From positions 124,001 to 188,000 of the forward strand of contig NZ_LMND01000023.1 in NCBI RefSeq assembly GCF_001423265.1: DNA of 64,000 nucleotides, in the 5' to 3' direction. The translations under genes were made by a program, and so were the position numbers. A model generated the notes under the pieces. It searched no databases. It was not told the DNA's origin and saw nothing but the letters and a program-made list of their open reading frames with translations. Shown one piece after another: positions 46,737-56,234 of this stretch (position 1 is its first letter; every line of letters starts with the position of its first letter). This DNA is from Methylobacterium sp. Leaf108. GTDB taxonomy: Bacteria; Pseudomonadota; Alphaproteobacteria; Rhizobiales; Beijerinckiaceae.

Positions 46737-47066
46737 CTAGGGCGTCGCGCTGGCGGGCTTGGTGGCGCGCGCCGCGCTCTCGGCGGCCCGGCCCTTGGCT
46801 TCGTTGGCGCCGCGCGCGCCTTCGAGTTCGGCCGCCAGCGCCTTGGCGCCTTCGCTGGAGCGGGCGCGGATCGGTCGCGCCGGTGCCGAGACGCCCACCG
46901 GCAGGAACGTCTCGTCGGTCTTGCGCGAGCCGGCCACGAATTCCGGCGCCGCGACGGGCTTGGCGGCAGGCGCCATGTAGGCCTGGCGCAGCGGGCTGAC
47001 GTCGCCCGAACAGCCGGTGACCGCCAGAGCCAGGACGACGAGGGCGGGGACGGCGAGCCGGAGCAT
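46737..47066 (-). CDS. Small lipoprotein with low-complexity tail
   Basis: 109 residues. Lipoprotein signal with LAVTGC lipobox (Cys 19), then PLRQAYMAPAAKPVAAPEFV, and an Ala/Lys/Glu-rich helical C-terminus. No known domain. It is divergent from phaC. Family unknown. Confidence 0.7.
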   Translation of the reverse strand: MLRLAVPALVVLALAVTGCSGDVSPLRQAYMAPAAKPVAAPEFVAGSRKTDETFLPVGVSAPARPIRARSSEGAKALAAELEGARGANEAKGRAAESAARATKPASATP

Positions 47067-47212
47067 GTCGGTCCTGCGCGAGAAAGCGGTGCGAATCCCG
47101 TAGCGTCCCGTCGCACTCGCGCGTTAATTTGGCGGAAACGAGGCTAGCCCCACCGCATCGGACCCGGCACGGTGGCAGGCGACAAGGCCGACACTCAGGG
47201 AGACTCGCACGC

Positions 47213-49021
47213 GTGAGCATCGACAGCACCACGCCGCGGCCCGATATCGAGGCCCTGTCCCGCAACGCCAGTCAGTTCATGGAGGAGTTCGGACGCGCCG
47301 CCGCTCTCTACATGGCGCCGAAGGTGGCGCAGCCGGGCGCCCTCGCCGTTCCCGAGCCGATCGAGCCCCCGGAAGAGGTCAACGACGTGGTCCGCACCCT
47401 CGGCACGGTGGCCGAGAGCTGGATGGTCGATCCTCAGAAGGCGATGCAGGCGCAGGCCAAGCTGAGCGAGGCCTTCATCGCCCTGTGGGGCTCGACCTGG
47501 CATCGGCTCCAGGGCGAGGCGGTGCCGCCGGTGGCCGAACCCGAGCCCAAGGACACCCGGTTCAAGCACGCCGACTGGTCGGCCAACCCGGTCTTCGACT
47601 TCATCAAGCAGAGCTACCTGATCACCTCGCGCTGGGCCGAGGAGCTCGTGGTCGAAGCCGACGGCATCGACGACCACACACGGCACAAGGCGCAGTTCTA
47701 CCTGCGCCAGATCGCGGGTGCCCTGTCGCCGTCGAACTTCGTGATGACCAATCCCGAGCTCATCCGCCACACCCTGGAGGAGAACGGCGCCAACCTCGTG
47801 CGCGGCATGAAGATGCTCGCCGAGGACATCGAGGCGGGCAAGGGGCAGTTGCGGGTGCGCCAGACCGACCCTTCCAACTTCGAGGTCGGCGTCAACATGG
47901 CGGTGACGCCGGGCGAGGTGGTGTTCCGCAACGACCTGATCGAGCTGATCCAGTACGCGCCCACCACCGAGACGGTGCTCAAGCGCCCGTTCCTGATCGT
48001 GCCGCCGTGGATCAACAAGTTCTACATCCTCGATCTCAACCCGCAGAAGAGCCTGATCCGCTGGATGGTCTCGCAGGGCCTGACCGTGTTCTGCATCTCC
48101 TGGGTCAATCCGGACGAGCGTCATGCCGGCAAGGACTTCGAGAGCTACATGCGCGAGGGTATCGAGGCGGCCATCGACGCCATCGGGGTCGCCACCGGCG
48201 AGACGGAGGTCGCCGCGGCCGGCTACTGCGTCGGCGGCACCCTGCTGGCGGTGACCCTGGCGATGCAGGCGGCCACCGGCAACAAGCGCATCAAGAGCGC
48301 CACCTTCCTCACGACGCAGGTGGATTTCACCCACGCCGGCGATCTCAAGGTGTTCGCCGACGAGGGGCAGATCAGCGCCATCGAGGCCAAGATGAAGAAA
48401 CGCGGCTACCTCGAGGGGTCGGGCATGGCCGCCGCGTTCAACATGCTGCGGCCCAACGATCTCATCTGGTCCTACGTCGTCAACAACTACGTCAAGGGCA
48501 AGAAGCCGCTGCCCTTCGACCTGCTCTACTGGAACGCCGACGCCACCCGAATGCCGGCGGCCAACCACTCGTTCTACCTGCGCAACTGCTACCTGGAGAA
48601 CACCCTCGCGCGGGGCAAGATGACCATCGGCAACATCCGCCTCGACCTGAAGAAGGTGAAGGTTCCGGTCTTCAACCTCGCCACCCGCGAGGACCACATC
48701 GCCCCGGCTCTGTCGGTGTTCGAGGGCTCGTCGAAATTCGGCGGCAAGGTCGACCTCGTGGTGGCCGGGTCCGGCCACATCGCCGGCGTCGTCAACCCGC
48801 CCGACAAGCCGAAATACGGCTTCTGGACCGGAGGGCCGGCCAAGGGCCGTTTCGAGGATTGGCTGGCCGCCGCCACCGAGACCAAGGGATCGTGGTGGCC
48901 CTACTGGTTCTCCTGGCTGGAGCATCAGGCGCCCGCCCGCGTTCCGGCGCGCGTCCCGGGTGCGGCCGGCCTTCCTTCGCTCGGGCCCGCACCGGGCACC
49001 TACGTCCGCATGAAGGCGTGA
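47213..49021 (+). CDS. phaC: Class I poly(R)-hydroxyalkanoate synthase
   Basis: Polymerises (R)-3-hydroxybutyryl-CoA to PHB at the granule surface. 602 residues from GTG 47213. Alpha/beta-hydrolase core with the lipase-box-like GYCVGGTLLAVTLAM (nucleophile Cys about 339), catalytic Asp in NLATREDHIAPALSV and His in VVAGSGHIAGVVNPP. The N-terminal part (about 1-150, DFIKQSYLITSRW) and the conserved PPWINKFYILDLNPQKSL match class I synthases that work as homodimers without PhaE or PhaR. Other pha genes are not in the window. Confidence 0.96.
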   Translation: MSIDSTTPRPDIEALSRNASQFMEEFGRAAALYMAPKVAQPGALAVPEPIEPPEEVNDVVRTLGTVAESWMVDPQKAMQAQAKLSEAFIALWGSTWHRLQGEAVPPVAEPEPKDTRFKHADWSANPVFDFIKQSYLITSRWAEELVVEADGIDDHTRHKAQFYLRQIAGALSPSNFVMTNPELIRHTLEENGANLVRGMKMLAEDIEAGKGQLRVRQTDPSNFEVGVNMAVTPGEVVFRNDLIELIQYAPTTETVLKRPFLIVPPWINKFYILDLNPQKSLIRWMVSQGLTVFCISWVNPDERHAGKDFESYMREGIEAAIDAIGVATGETEVAAAGYCVGGTLLAVTLAMQAATGNKRIKSATFLTTQVDFTHAGDLKVFADEGQISAIEAKMKKRGYLEGSGMAAAFNMLRPNDLIWSYVVNNYVKGKKPLPFDLLYWNADATRMPAANHSFYLRNCYLENTLARGKMTIGNIRLDLKKVKVPVFNLATREDHIAPALSVFEGSSKFGGKVDLVVAGSGHIAGVVNPPDKPKYGFWTGGPAKGRFEDWLAAATETKGSWWPYWFSWLEHQAPARVPARVPGAAGLPSLGPAPGTYVRMKA

Positions 49022-49045
49022 CGTCGCAGCCTGCCGCCGGCGCCG

Positions 49046-49068
49046 GGCCGCGGAATTCCTCCGCGGCC
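49046..49068. terminator. Bidirectional hairpin between phaC and the FadL-type gene
   Basis: GGCCGCGG and CCGCGGCC (8 bp) around AATTCCT, between two convergent stops. Confidence 0.5.
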
Positions 49069-49089
49069 GGTGCCGATTTCAGGCCTTGC

Positions 49090-50442
49090 TCAATACTTGC
49101 GGACGATCGGAGCGACCGGACGCACCGGCTCGCCGAAGACGTAGCGGAAGCCCACGGACACGATGTCGGCGCTGCCGCGGGTGTCGGCGGCGAACGCGAT
49201 GCTCTGGCCGGTGAGCAGGCGCTCGTTGTAGTCGCGCCCGGCGCCCGCCAGGATCTTGCTGTCGCCGACCAGGAACAGGTGGGAATAGGCCAGCAGCAGG
49301 GTGAGCTTCTCGTTCCAGCGGTAGCTCGCACCCAGCGAGACGTTGAAGCGGTCGCTGTCGGGAAGCCGCACGGAACGGTTCTCGAAGTCGATCGGCGAGA
49401 TCTCGTAGGCGACGCCGCCGCGCACGGTCAGGTTCGGCGACCAGTCGTATTCGGCGCCGACCGAATAGGTGAAGCCGTCCTTGTAGTTGAGCGGCAGCGA
49501 CGAGATGGTCAGGCCCGAGCTGCGCTGGACGATGCCGATGTCGCCGGCCCTCGACCAGTTGTCCCACTCGAAGCCGAAGCTGACGCGGGTGACCGGGTTG
49601 ATCGCCTGCGTCAGGCCCACCGTGACCTTCTCGGGGGTGTTGAAGTTGGCCCTGACCTGACCGGCCCTGCCGGCGAGGGCCACCAGCGGCACGCCGACGG
49701 CACCCTCGATCTCATGGTGCACCGACGAGCGGTAGCCGACGCCCAGCGTGGTGCCGGTGGGGGCCGTGATCAGCGCGCCGGCCGTGAAGCCCACACCCCA
49801 GGAATCGCCCTTGAGCGACGTGCTGGGCAGGGCGACGGTGGGGACGTTGAAGGGAGGTCCCGCGAGCACGCCGGTGGCTTGACGCAAGGTCAGGCGGAAA
49901 TACTCGATGTTCGGCCCGGCGGCGACGGACAACCACTCGTTGACCTTGTAGCCGATGACAGGATTGAAGGAGAGGGAGAAGATCCGGTTGGAGCGCCCGT
50001 AGACTTCGCCGGCCCAGGTGTTGCGCGGCTTGGTCACGAGGCCGAACGGCGCCCCGGTCTGGAGCCCGAGCCAGATCCGATCGTTGAGCTGATACGACGT
50101 CGCGCCGGCCGGTACGATGGCGCCCTGGCCGATGTCGCCGCTGCCGCCGAGGCCGGCGAAGGCCGGGCTGGTGCCGGCCTGGGGCGTGATCCGCGCCGAG
50201 AGGTTGATGAAGGTGAGGTTCTGCTCCTTCACGAAGCCCGGCGCCATCGTCACCGTGGCGGGGTTCCAGAACATGGAGGAGACGCCGCCCGAGCCCGAGG
50301 CCGCGCCCGCGAAGGCCAACCCCTGCGCCTGTGCACTCTGCTCGCGGATCGCGAAGGCGCCGGCCTGCGCCTCGCCCCAGCCCGCCGTGAGGGCCGTCGC
50401 CGACAGGCCCGCGATGGCCAGTCCCCGAAGATGTCCGATCAT
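49090..50442 (-). CDS. Outer-membrane hydrocarbon/fatty-acid transporter, OmpP1/FadL family
   Basis: 450 residues. Signal peptide (about 1-27, GHLRGLAIAGLSATAL, cleavage after GEAQA). The N-terminal hatch has the family signature GAFAIREQSAQAQGLAFAGA and SSMFWNPATVTM. A 14-strand barrel follows, ending in the aromatic-rich C-terminal strand (VSVGFRYVFGEPV...). FadL channels take up long-chain fatty acids and hydrophobic compounds by lateral diffusion. ATG 50442 was chosen with GGGGAACGGG upstream. It converges with phaC. Confidence 0.93.
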   Translation of the reverse strand: MIGHLRGLAIAGLSATALTAGWGEAQAGAFAIREQSAQAQGLAFAGAASGSGGVSSMFWNPATVTMAPGFVKEQNLTFINLSARITPQAGTSPAFAGLGGSGDIGQGAIVPAGATSYQLNDRIWLGLQTGAPFGLVTKPRNTWAGEVYGRSNRIFSLSFNPVIGYKVNEWLSVAAGPNIEYFRLTLRQATGVLAGPPFNVPTVALPSTSLKGDSWGVGFTAGALITAPTGTTLGVGYRSSVHHEIEGAVGVPLVALAGRAGQVRANFNTPEKVTVGLTQAINPVTRVSFGFEWDNWSRAGDIGIVQRSSGLTISSLPLNYKDGFTYSVGAEYDWSPNLTVRGGVAYEISPIDFENRSVRLPDSDRFNVSLGASYRWNEKLTLLLAYSHLFLVGDSKILAGAGRDYNERLLTGQSIAFAADTRGSADIVSVGFRYVFGEPVRPVAPIVRKY

Positions 50443-50847
50443 GACCCGTTCCCCAGCCTTGGCTCTTGTGTCTGGCGTTCGCGTGCCCGAGCCAACCCCC
50501 CGTGCCGCCGCCTTGGGAACATGATTGCCGCGCCTCCCGTGACTTCGCAATCCCTCCGTTCGTCTTGAAAAAAATCGATATTTGTCTCAATTATAGAGAT
50601 GAGATATCGCTTTTCATCGTAGAGAGTCATCTTTCTCGGATATCGAAACCGTGAGTCGAGAATTGGTTCACATCTAAACATTCTGCAGGATGATGCAGGT
50701 GCCGGACAAAAACGCGCAGGTGATGTCCGGTTGAGCGGGGCCGTGTGGTTCGTGCAACAGGTTCGGTCGCGTCGCCGGCGTTTCGGCCTTGCCCTGGGGC
50801 GGAGAGGCCCAATTTCCCTAATCGACCGTCAACGGGAGGCGAAAAAG
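50443..50847. other. Upstream region of the FadL-type gene, with an AT-rich stretch
   Basis: Around 400 bases between divergent genes. 50562-50690 is clearly AT-rich (runs such as AAAAAAATCGATATTT) within a GC-rich genome. A short open frame on the minus strand crosses it but lacks a ribosome site. Probable promoter or curvature region. Confidence 0.55.
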
Positions 50848-51732
50848 ATGAAGCTGGTCCGCCATGGAGCGAGGGGCGACGAGAGGCCCGGTCTGATCGA
50901 TGCCGACGGCACGATTCGCGACCTGTCGGGGATCGTGCGGGATATTGCCGGTCGCCACCTGTCCCGGAGTAGCCTCGAGCGCATCCGCGCCATCGACCCG
51001 GCGAGCCTGCCGCCGGTCGCCGCCGGTACCCGGCTCGGCCCCTGCGTCGGCGGGACCCGCAACTTCGTCGCGATCGGCCTGAACTACGCCGACCATGCGG
51101 CCGAGACCGGCGCGGCGATCCCCTCCGAGCCGATCGTGTTCAACAAGGCACCGTCCTGCATCTGCGGGCCGAACGACGACCTCATCCTTCCCAAGGGTTC
51201 GGCCAAGACCGATTGGGAGGTGGAACTCGCCGTGGTGATCGGCGCGACGGCCTCCTACGTCCACGCCAACGAGGCGCTCGATTACGTGGCCGGCGTCTGC
51301 ATCTGCAACGACGTCTCGGAGCGCGAATTCCAGATGGAGCGCGGCGGCACCTGGACCAAGGGCAAGGGCTGCCCGACCTTCGGTCCCCTCGGGCCCTGGC
51401 TCGTCACCCTCGACGAGGTGCCGGCCCTCGACGACCTCGCGATGCATCTCGACGTCAACGGCGAGCGCATGCAGACCGGCTCCACCGCGACGATGATCTT
51501 CGGGGTGGCGCAGATCGTCGCCTACCTGTCCCATTTCATGATCCTGGAGCCCGGCGACGTCGTCACCACCGGTACGCCGCCCGGCGTCGGCCTCGCCCGG
51601 AAGCCGCCGCGCTACCTGAAGAGCGGCGACGTGGTCAGCCTCGGCATCGCGGGGCTCGGGCGGCAACGCCAGACGGTGGTCGCCTTCGACGACTGGACGG
51701 CCAAGGTCGCCGCGGGCGAGCCGACGAACTGA
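50848..51732 (+). CDS. Fumarylacetoacetate hydrolase family protein
   Basis: FAH-superfamily enzyme acting on C-C bonds of beta-diketo or 2-oxo acids, or on acylpyruvates. 294 residues. FAH-domain metal ligands: ALDYVAGVCICNDVSERE (acidic triad E..E..D nearby in DWEVELAVVIG), KGKGCPTFGPLGPWLV, and TTGTPPGVGLARKPPRYLKSGD. Similar to 2-hydroxyhepta-2,4-diene-1,7-dioate isomerase-type and FAHD1-like proteins; the specific substrate is not determined. GGGAGG lies 8 nt before ATG 50848. It precedes bioB by about 70 nt. Confidence 0.9.
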   Translation: MKLVRHGARGDERPGLIDADGTIRDLSGIVRDIAGRHLSRSSLERIRAIDPASLPPVAAGTRLGPCVGGTRNFVAIGLNYADHAAETGAAIPSEPIVFNKAPSCICGPNDDLILPKGSAKTDWEVELAVVIGATASYVHANEALDYVAGVCICNDVSEREFQMERGGTWTKGKGCPTFGPLGPWLVTLDEVPALDDLAMHLDVNGERMQTGSTATMIFGVAQIVAYLSHFMILEPGDVVTTGTPPGVGLARKPPRYLKSGDVVSLGIAGLGRQRQTVVAFDDWTAKVAAGEPTN

Positions 51733-51805
51733 GTCGGCTCGCAGTCGGGCTCGGGCGACTGCGCCCTCGGCTTGATTTTCCGGCCGGGATTGGCCTCTTA
51801 GGCGG

Positions 51806-52816
51806 ATGACCGAGACCGCCTCCGCCTCCGCCCCGTCCCACGCATCCCCGGCGATCCGGCACGACTGGACCGTCGCGGAGATCCAGGCGATCCACGACCT
51901 GCCGCTGCTCGATCTCGTGTATCGGGCGGCCGAGGTCCACCGGGCGCACAACGATCCCGCCGACATCCAGCGGGCGAGCCTCCTGTCGATCAAGACGGGC
52001 GGTTGCCCGGAGGACTGCGCCTATTGTCCGCAATCGGCTCACCACAAGGAGGCCGGGCAGGTGCGCGAACGCCTGATGCCGGTGGATACGGTGCTGCGCG
52101 AGGCCGCCGCCGCCAAGGCTTCGGGCGCCCACCGCTTCTGCATGGGGGCGGCGTGGCGCCAGCCCAAGGACGGGCCGGAGTTCGATGCCGTCCTCGCCAT
52201 GGTGCGGGGGGTCCGCGCCATGGGCATGGAGGCCTGCGTGACGCTGGGGATGCTCACGGCCTCGCAGGCGGGGCGCCTGGCCGAGGCCGGCCTCACCTCC
52301 TACAACCACAACCTCGACACCGGCCCGGACTTCTACGGCGACATCATCTCGACGCGGACCTACGAGGACCGGCTGACGACGCTGGAGAACGTGCGCGAGG
52401 CCGGCATCGGCGTCTGCTGCGGCGGCATCGTCGGCATGGGCGAGGCGATCAGCGACCGGGCCGGGATGCTCCAGGTCCTCGCCAACCACGCGCCGCATCC
52501 TGAGAGCGTGCCGATCAACGCCCTCGTCGCCGTGCCCGGCACCCCCCTCGAGGACCGTCCGCCCGTCGATCCCCTCGACATCGTGCGGATGTGCGCCACG
52601 GCGCGGATCGTGATGCCGCGCGCGCGCGTGCGCCTGAGCGCCGGCCGGAAGGAACTGACCCGCGAGGCCCAGATCCTGTGTTTCCTCGCCGGCGCCAATT
52701 CGATCTTCTACGGCGAGCGGCTCCTGACCACCGCCAACAACGAAACCGACGCCGACGCCGAACTCCTGCGCGACATCGGGATCACCGTCCCCGGCCTCGC
52801 ACTGGCGGCCGAATAG
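51806..52816 (+). CDS. bioB: Biotin synthase
   Basis: Radical SAM enzyme that inserts sulfur into dethiobiotin, final step of biotin synthesis. 336 residues. [17 protein letters not shown] holds the 4Fe-4S cluster (Cys 67, 71, 74). [28 protein letters not shown] and [16 protein letters not shown] [11 protein letters not shown] (Cys for the 2Fe-2S cluster) are typical. The other cluster Arg is in VRLSAGR. No other bio genes are adjacent. Confidence 0.97.
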   Translation: MTETASASAPSHASPAIRHDWTVAEIQAIHDLPLLDLVYRAAEVHRAHNDPADIQRASLLSIKTGGCPEDCAYCPQSAHHKEAGQVRERLMPVDTVLREAAAAKASGAHRFCMGAAWRQPKDGPEFDAVLAMVRGVRAMGMEACVTLGMLTASQAGRLAEAGLTSYNHNLDTGPDFYGDIISTRTYEDRLTTLENVREAGIGVCCGGIVGMGEAISDRAGMLQVLANHAPHPESVPINALVAVPGTPLEDRPPVDPLDIVRMCATARIVMPRARVRLSAGRKELTREAQILCFLAGANSIFYGERLLTTANNETDADAELLRDIGITVPGLALAAE

Positions 52817-52950
52817 GCATCGACGACCGGTCTACAGTTCGGCGATCGCTCAGGCTGGTTAACCGTCAGTGTCGCCGGCCGTTCTCCACGCCGCGACGTC
52901 ATCGCGTGGCCGCCTGACACGGTCCTGCGCACGGCATCGTTCGACCACCC

Positions 52951-54492
52951 TCACGCGACCTTCGCGTCACCCTCGCCCGGGGCATAGCTGTCGGGAATGA
53001 CGATCCGGAAGCAGGCGCCGGTGGTACCTTCGTCGAGGCCGAGGGTCGCTCCGTTGAGATGGACCAGCTCCGAGGCGATGGCGAGGCCGAGCCCGCTGCC
53101 GCCGGCCCGCATCGACCCCTGGAAGGGCGCGAACAAGGTCGCCCGCGCGCTCTCGGGCAGACCGGGGCCGTTGTCGGCGATCAGGATGACCACCCGCCCG
53201 CCGTCGCGGCGCGCGGTCACCGTGACGAGGGGGGACACCTCCTGGGTTCCCGCCGCATCGAGGGCCTGGACCGCGTTGCGCACGATGTTGATCAGCGCGC
53301 GCGAGAACTGCTCGGGGTCGACGAAGACCGTGAGCCCGGCCTCCGCCCGCGTCCGGATCGCGATCCGGGAATCGTGGCTCAGCCCGGCCAGATCCTCCAT
53401 CTCGCTGAGGATCGGGGCGAGCAGGACATGGCGCCGCTGCGGGAACGGCTCGGTGGCGCGGCCGTAGGCCAGCGTCGCCTCGCAGAACCGGATCGCCCGA
53501 TCGAGGGTCGCGATCAGGCGGGGAGCGACACGCTGGACCACCGGATCGGCGACTCCTTCGAGGCGGTCGCCGAGGAGTTGCGCGGTCGTCAGCAGGTTCC
53601 TGAGCTCGTGGTTGATCTTGCTCACCGACAGCCCGAGCCCGGCCAGGCGCCGCCGTTCCCGCAATTCGCCCGCCAGGGCCCCCTGCATCTGCGCCAGGGC
53701 GATCTCCGCCCGGCCGATCTCGTCCTTGCGCTGGGACGGGACGATGTTGCGGCCGATGCCTTCGGGGTCGTTGGCGAAGGCGCCGACGTTGGCCATCAGC
53801 CGGCGGACCGGACGCGAGACACGGCGGCTCACCACAAGGGAGACGAGACCTGCGATCGCCAGCGCCGACAGCAGGGCCGCGACCACAAGCTGGATCGCCA
53901 CGTCGATCATCGAAGCCCGCATCTCCGTTTCGTCGACCAGGACCTCGACGCGAGGAAGCTGGGCGCGCGGGGCCGGACGGTCTTCGACGGCGGACGTGTG
54001 ACGCGCGCTCCCGTGACCGACGACCCAAAGCGTCCGCATCGACCCGTCGAAGACGAGCGTTCCGGCCGCGGCCGTCGCGGCGGCGACCCCTTCGACGCCG
54101 ATGTGGAGCTTGCGGCTGCCGGCGTCCGCTTCGGCAACGCTGCCGATGAGACGCCGGACGCCGACGGTCTCGACGGCGATGGCCCTGGCCCCGAGGGTGT
54201 CGAGCAGCAGCCGGATCCTGTCCTCCTGTGGGCTCCCGACGGGCGCGAACTCGACGGCGATGGCCGCGATCGTCGCCGCATTGAGGCGTTCCGACAGCCA
54301 GTCACGACGAACCTGGACGATCACTGCGATCGCCACGAGAAGTCCGATGGTAAAAACCAAGACGAAGACGGCGACGAACAGCCGGCCCGACAAGTCGAAC
54401 CACCTCTCCGCACGGGCGCCGACTTCCCGACGGTCGGGTTGCACGGGCGAGGGATCTGTCTTGGCGACGTCGATGGCTGCAGTCATGTCCAT
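52951..54492 (-). CDS. Sensor histidine kinase with HAMP domain
   Basis: 513 residues. TM1 (about 37-60, FVAVFVLVFTIGLLVAIAVIV), a roughly 145-residue periplasmic sensor without known domain, TM2 (about 204-226), HAMP (RRVSRPVRRLMANV), HisKA with KINHELRNLLTTAQLLGDRL (phospho-His), and a HATPase with NIVRNAVQALDAAG, IADNGPGLPE and GGSGLGLAIASELVHLNG. No response regulator is next to it, so it is an orphan kinase. ATG 54492 or 54486 could start it. Confidence 0.88.
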   Translation of the reverse strand: MDMTAAIDVAKTDPSPVQPDRREVGARAERWFDLSGRLFVAVFVLVFTIGLLVAIAVIVQVRRDWLSERLNAATIAAIAVEFAPVGSPQEDRIRLLLDTLGARAIAVETVGVRRLIGSVAEADAGSRKLHIGVEGVAAATAAAGTLVFDGSMRTLWVVGHGSARHTSAVEDRPAPRAQLPRVEVLVDETEMRASMIDVAIQLVVAALLSALAIAGLVSLVVSRRVSRPVRRLMANVGAFANDPEGIGRNIVPSQRKDEIGRAEIALAQMQGALAGELRERRRLAGLGLSVSKINHELRNLLTTAQLLGDRLEGVADPVVQRVAPRLIATLDRAIRFCEATLAYGRATEPFPQRRHVLLAPILSEMEDLAGLSHDSRIAIRTRAEAGLTVFVDPEQFSRALINIVRNAVQALDAAGTQEVSPLVTVTARRDGGRVVILIADNGPGLPESARATLFAPFQGSMRAGGSGLGLAIASELVHLNGATLGLDEGTTGACFRIVIPDSYAPGEGDAKVA

Positions 54493-54731
54493 ACCGGTCG
54501 TTATCGCTTCGTGCCATCGTGTCGCGAACCGACCGTCGACCCCATTCGACGGCGCAGGGATAACGATAGCTTGTCGAGGGGCCAAGTCCGGCAAGATAGT
54601 CTTATACACGATCGACCGCACGCGCGGTCGTCATGCTCTGACCGTCAGGATACCATCATCGCACGACGTTGACGAAGGTTCACCGCGAGATGGGATTCTC
54701 GCCACATGGCCCGCCCCCCGTGCGGTCGTGA

Positions 54732-55523
54732 TCAGGCGCCGCGTCGCCGTTGGCGCCGGTCGAACCAACGCTTGAGCGCCACCGAACCGAGCGCCAGGGC
54801 CGCCAGCGCGACGAGCCCCGCCACCGCTTTCGGCGTCGCGAACGCCCCGAACGACAGCGCGGCGTCGCAATCGAGGCCGGAAGCGGCCAAGCACGCCGCC
54901 CTGGCCGCTTCGTGGGTGGCCACGATATCCTCGATGGCCGCTCCCGCCGCCGCATAGACGAAGGCCCCGGGGATCAGGCCCACCACGGTCGCGAGAACGA
55001 AGGTCGAGAGCCGCACGCCGAAGGCGGCCGGGGCGAGATTGGTGAGCCAGAACGGAAAGACCGGCAGGAGCCTCAGCACGACGACGTAGCCGAAGGCATC
55101 CCGCCGGAACCCGTCGGCGAGGGCCGCGAGCCGGGGCCCGGCCCTGCGGGCGAGGAGGTCGGCGGCCGCCCAGCGCCCGATCGAGAACACGATGGCCGCC
55201 CCCGTCGAGGCCGCGGCGACGGCGAGGCAGGCTCCGGCGGTCATGCCGAACAGGAAGCCGCAGATCATCGTCAGGAACAGGGAGGCCGGCACCGAGACGA
55301 CGACGCAACCCACGTAGACGAGCCAGGCCGTTGCCATCGCGCGGGCCGGGTTCTCGGCGACCGCCGCCGACAGCCAAGCCCGGGACGCGAGGAGTTGGTC
55401 GAGGTCGACGAAACGGGAAGCCCCGGACACGAGCACGCCGACGGAGGCCGCCACCAGAAGTGCGAAGGGCAGCCAGCGCAGGGCGGCCCCTCCACGCCAG
55501 CGCAGGTCGCCGCCGCTCCTCAT
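54732..55523 (-). CDS. TVP38/TMEM64 family membrane protein (VTT domain)
   Basis: 263 residues, about six TM segments. VTT/SNARE-associated core: VVVSVPASLFLTMICGFLFG, a glycine-rich re-entrant region, and LRLLPVFPFWLTNLAPAAFG; DedA and TVP38 proteins share this fold and include phospholipid scramblases/flippases. The start ATG 55523 has AGGAG 6 nt upstream and lies 26 nt past the stop of the methyltransferase gene, so both are likely in one transcript. The C-terminus is basic (RRQRRR). Confidence 0.85.
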   Translation of the reverse strand: MRSGGDLRWRGGAALRWLPFALLVAASVGVLVSGASRFVDLDQLLASRAWLSAAVAENPARAMATAWLVYVGCVVVSVPASLFLTMICGFLFGMTAGACLAVAAASTGAAIVFSIGRWAAADLLARRAGPRLAALADGFRRDAFGYVVVLRLLPVFPFWLTNLAPAAFGVRLSTFVLATVVGLIPGAFVYAAAGAAIEDIVATHEAARAACLAASGLDCDAALSFGAFATPKAVAGLVALAALALGSVALKRWFDRRQRRRGA

Positions 55524-55549
55524 GCGCACTCCTGGGTCGCCGCGCCCGG

Positions 55550-56200
55550 TCAGACCGGCTTGCGCATCCTCAGGATCTTGAAGAAACCGCCCGGGAAGGT
55601 CGGGGCGACCCCGATGAACTCGACGCCGTTCCTGCGCGCCCAGGCCTCGATCCGGGTCGACTTGAAGTCGGAGGACCAGCCGATCTTGGTGCAGAGCGGC
55701 GCCACGATCTCCTCGACCTTGGCCATGGGGCCGTCGCTCTGGCCGAAGTGGTTGGCGAGCACGATCTCGCCGCCAGGCCGCACCACGCGCAGGAACTCCG
55801 AGAGCGCCCCCTCCGGGTCCGGCACCAGGGTGATCAGGAACTGCGCCACGACCGCATCGAAGCTGCCGTCGGCATAACCGAGGCGGCACACGTCCATGAC
55901 CTGCAGGCCGCGCACATGCGAGAGCCCGCGACGCAGGACCTTGCGGCGCGCCCGCTTGAGCATGTCCTCGGACAGGTCGACCCCGCACACGAAGCTGCCG
56001 GGCGGGTAGTAGCCGAGCGACAAGCCGGTCCCGACGCCGGCCTCGAGGATGCGCGGGCCGCAGGCGACCGCCGCCTGGACCGCGTCGCGGGCGGCCGGCT
56101 CGGTCAGCTTGTCGTAGACCACGTCGTAGACCGGCGCCCACCGCGCGTAGGCCTTGCGCATCAGCGCGGTGCTCGGACCGGCCTGCGGCTCGCTCAGCAT
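55550..56200 (-). CDS. Class I SAM methyltransferase, PmtA-like (phosphatidylethanolamine N-methyltransferase candidate)
   Basis: 216 residues. SAM-binding motif I is RILEAGVGTGLSLGYYP (E/DxGxGxG), with motif II at CGVDLSEDML and post-I at GSFDAVVAQFLITLV. The N-terminal YARWAPVYDVVYDK and GEIVLANHFGQSDGPMAKVEEI match the short Rhodobacter/rhizobial PmtA type, which methylates phosphatidylethanolamine to phosphatidylcholine. A ubiquinone/menaquinone-type UbiE methyltransferase is the alternative. ATG 56200 starts the conserved part. It lies between mnmA (34-nt gap) and the TVP38 gene, all on the minus strand. Confidence 0.78.
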   Translation of the reverse strand: MLSEPQAGPSTALMRKAYARWAPVYDVVYDKLTEPAARDAVQAAVACGPRILEAGVGTGLSLGYYPPGSFVCGVDLSEDMLKRARRKVLRRGLSHVRGLQVMDVCRLGYADGSFDAVVAQFLITLVPDPEGALSEFLRVVRPGGEIVLANHFGQSDGPMAKVEEIVAPLCTKIGWSSDFKSTRIEAWARRNGVEFIGVAPTFPGGFFKILRMRKPV

Positions 56201-56234
56201 GTCGACCTCGTATCTGGGGAGTCGGGGAAGGAGT

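Noticed and set aside
50439..50681. 80-residue minus-strand frame (MFRCEPILDSRF...) in the AT-rich block
   Set aside because: No ribosome site and no family; the second half overlaps the fadL-type leader and signal peptide region.
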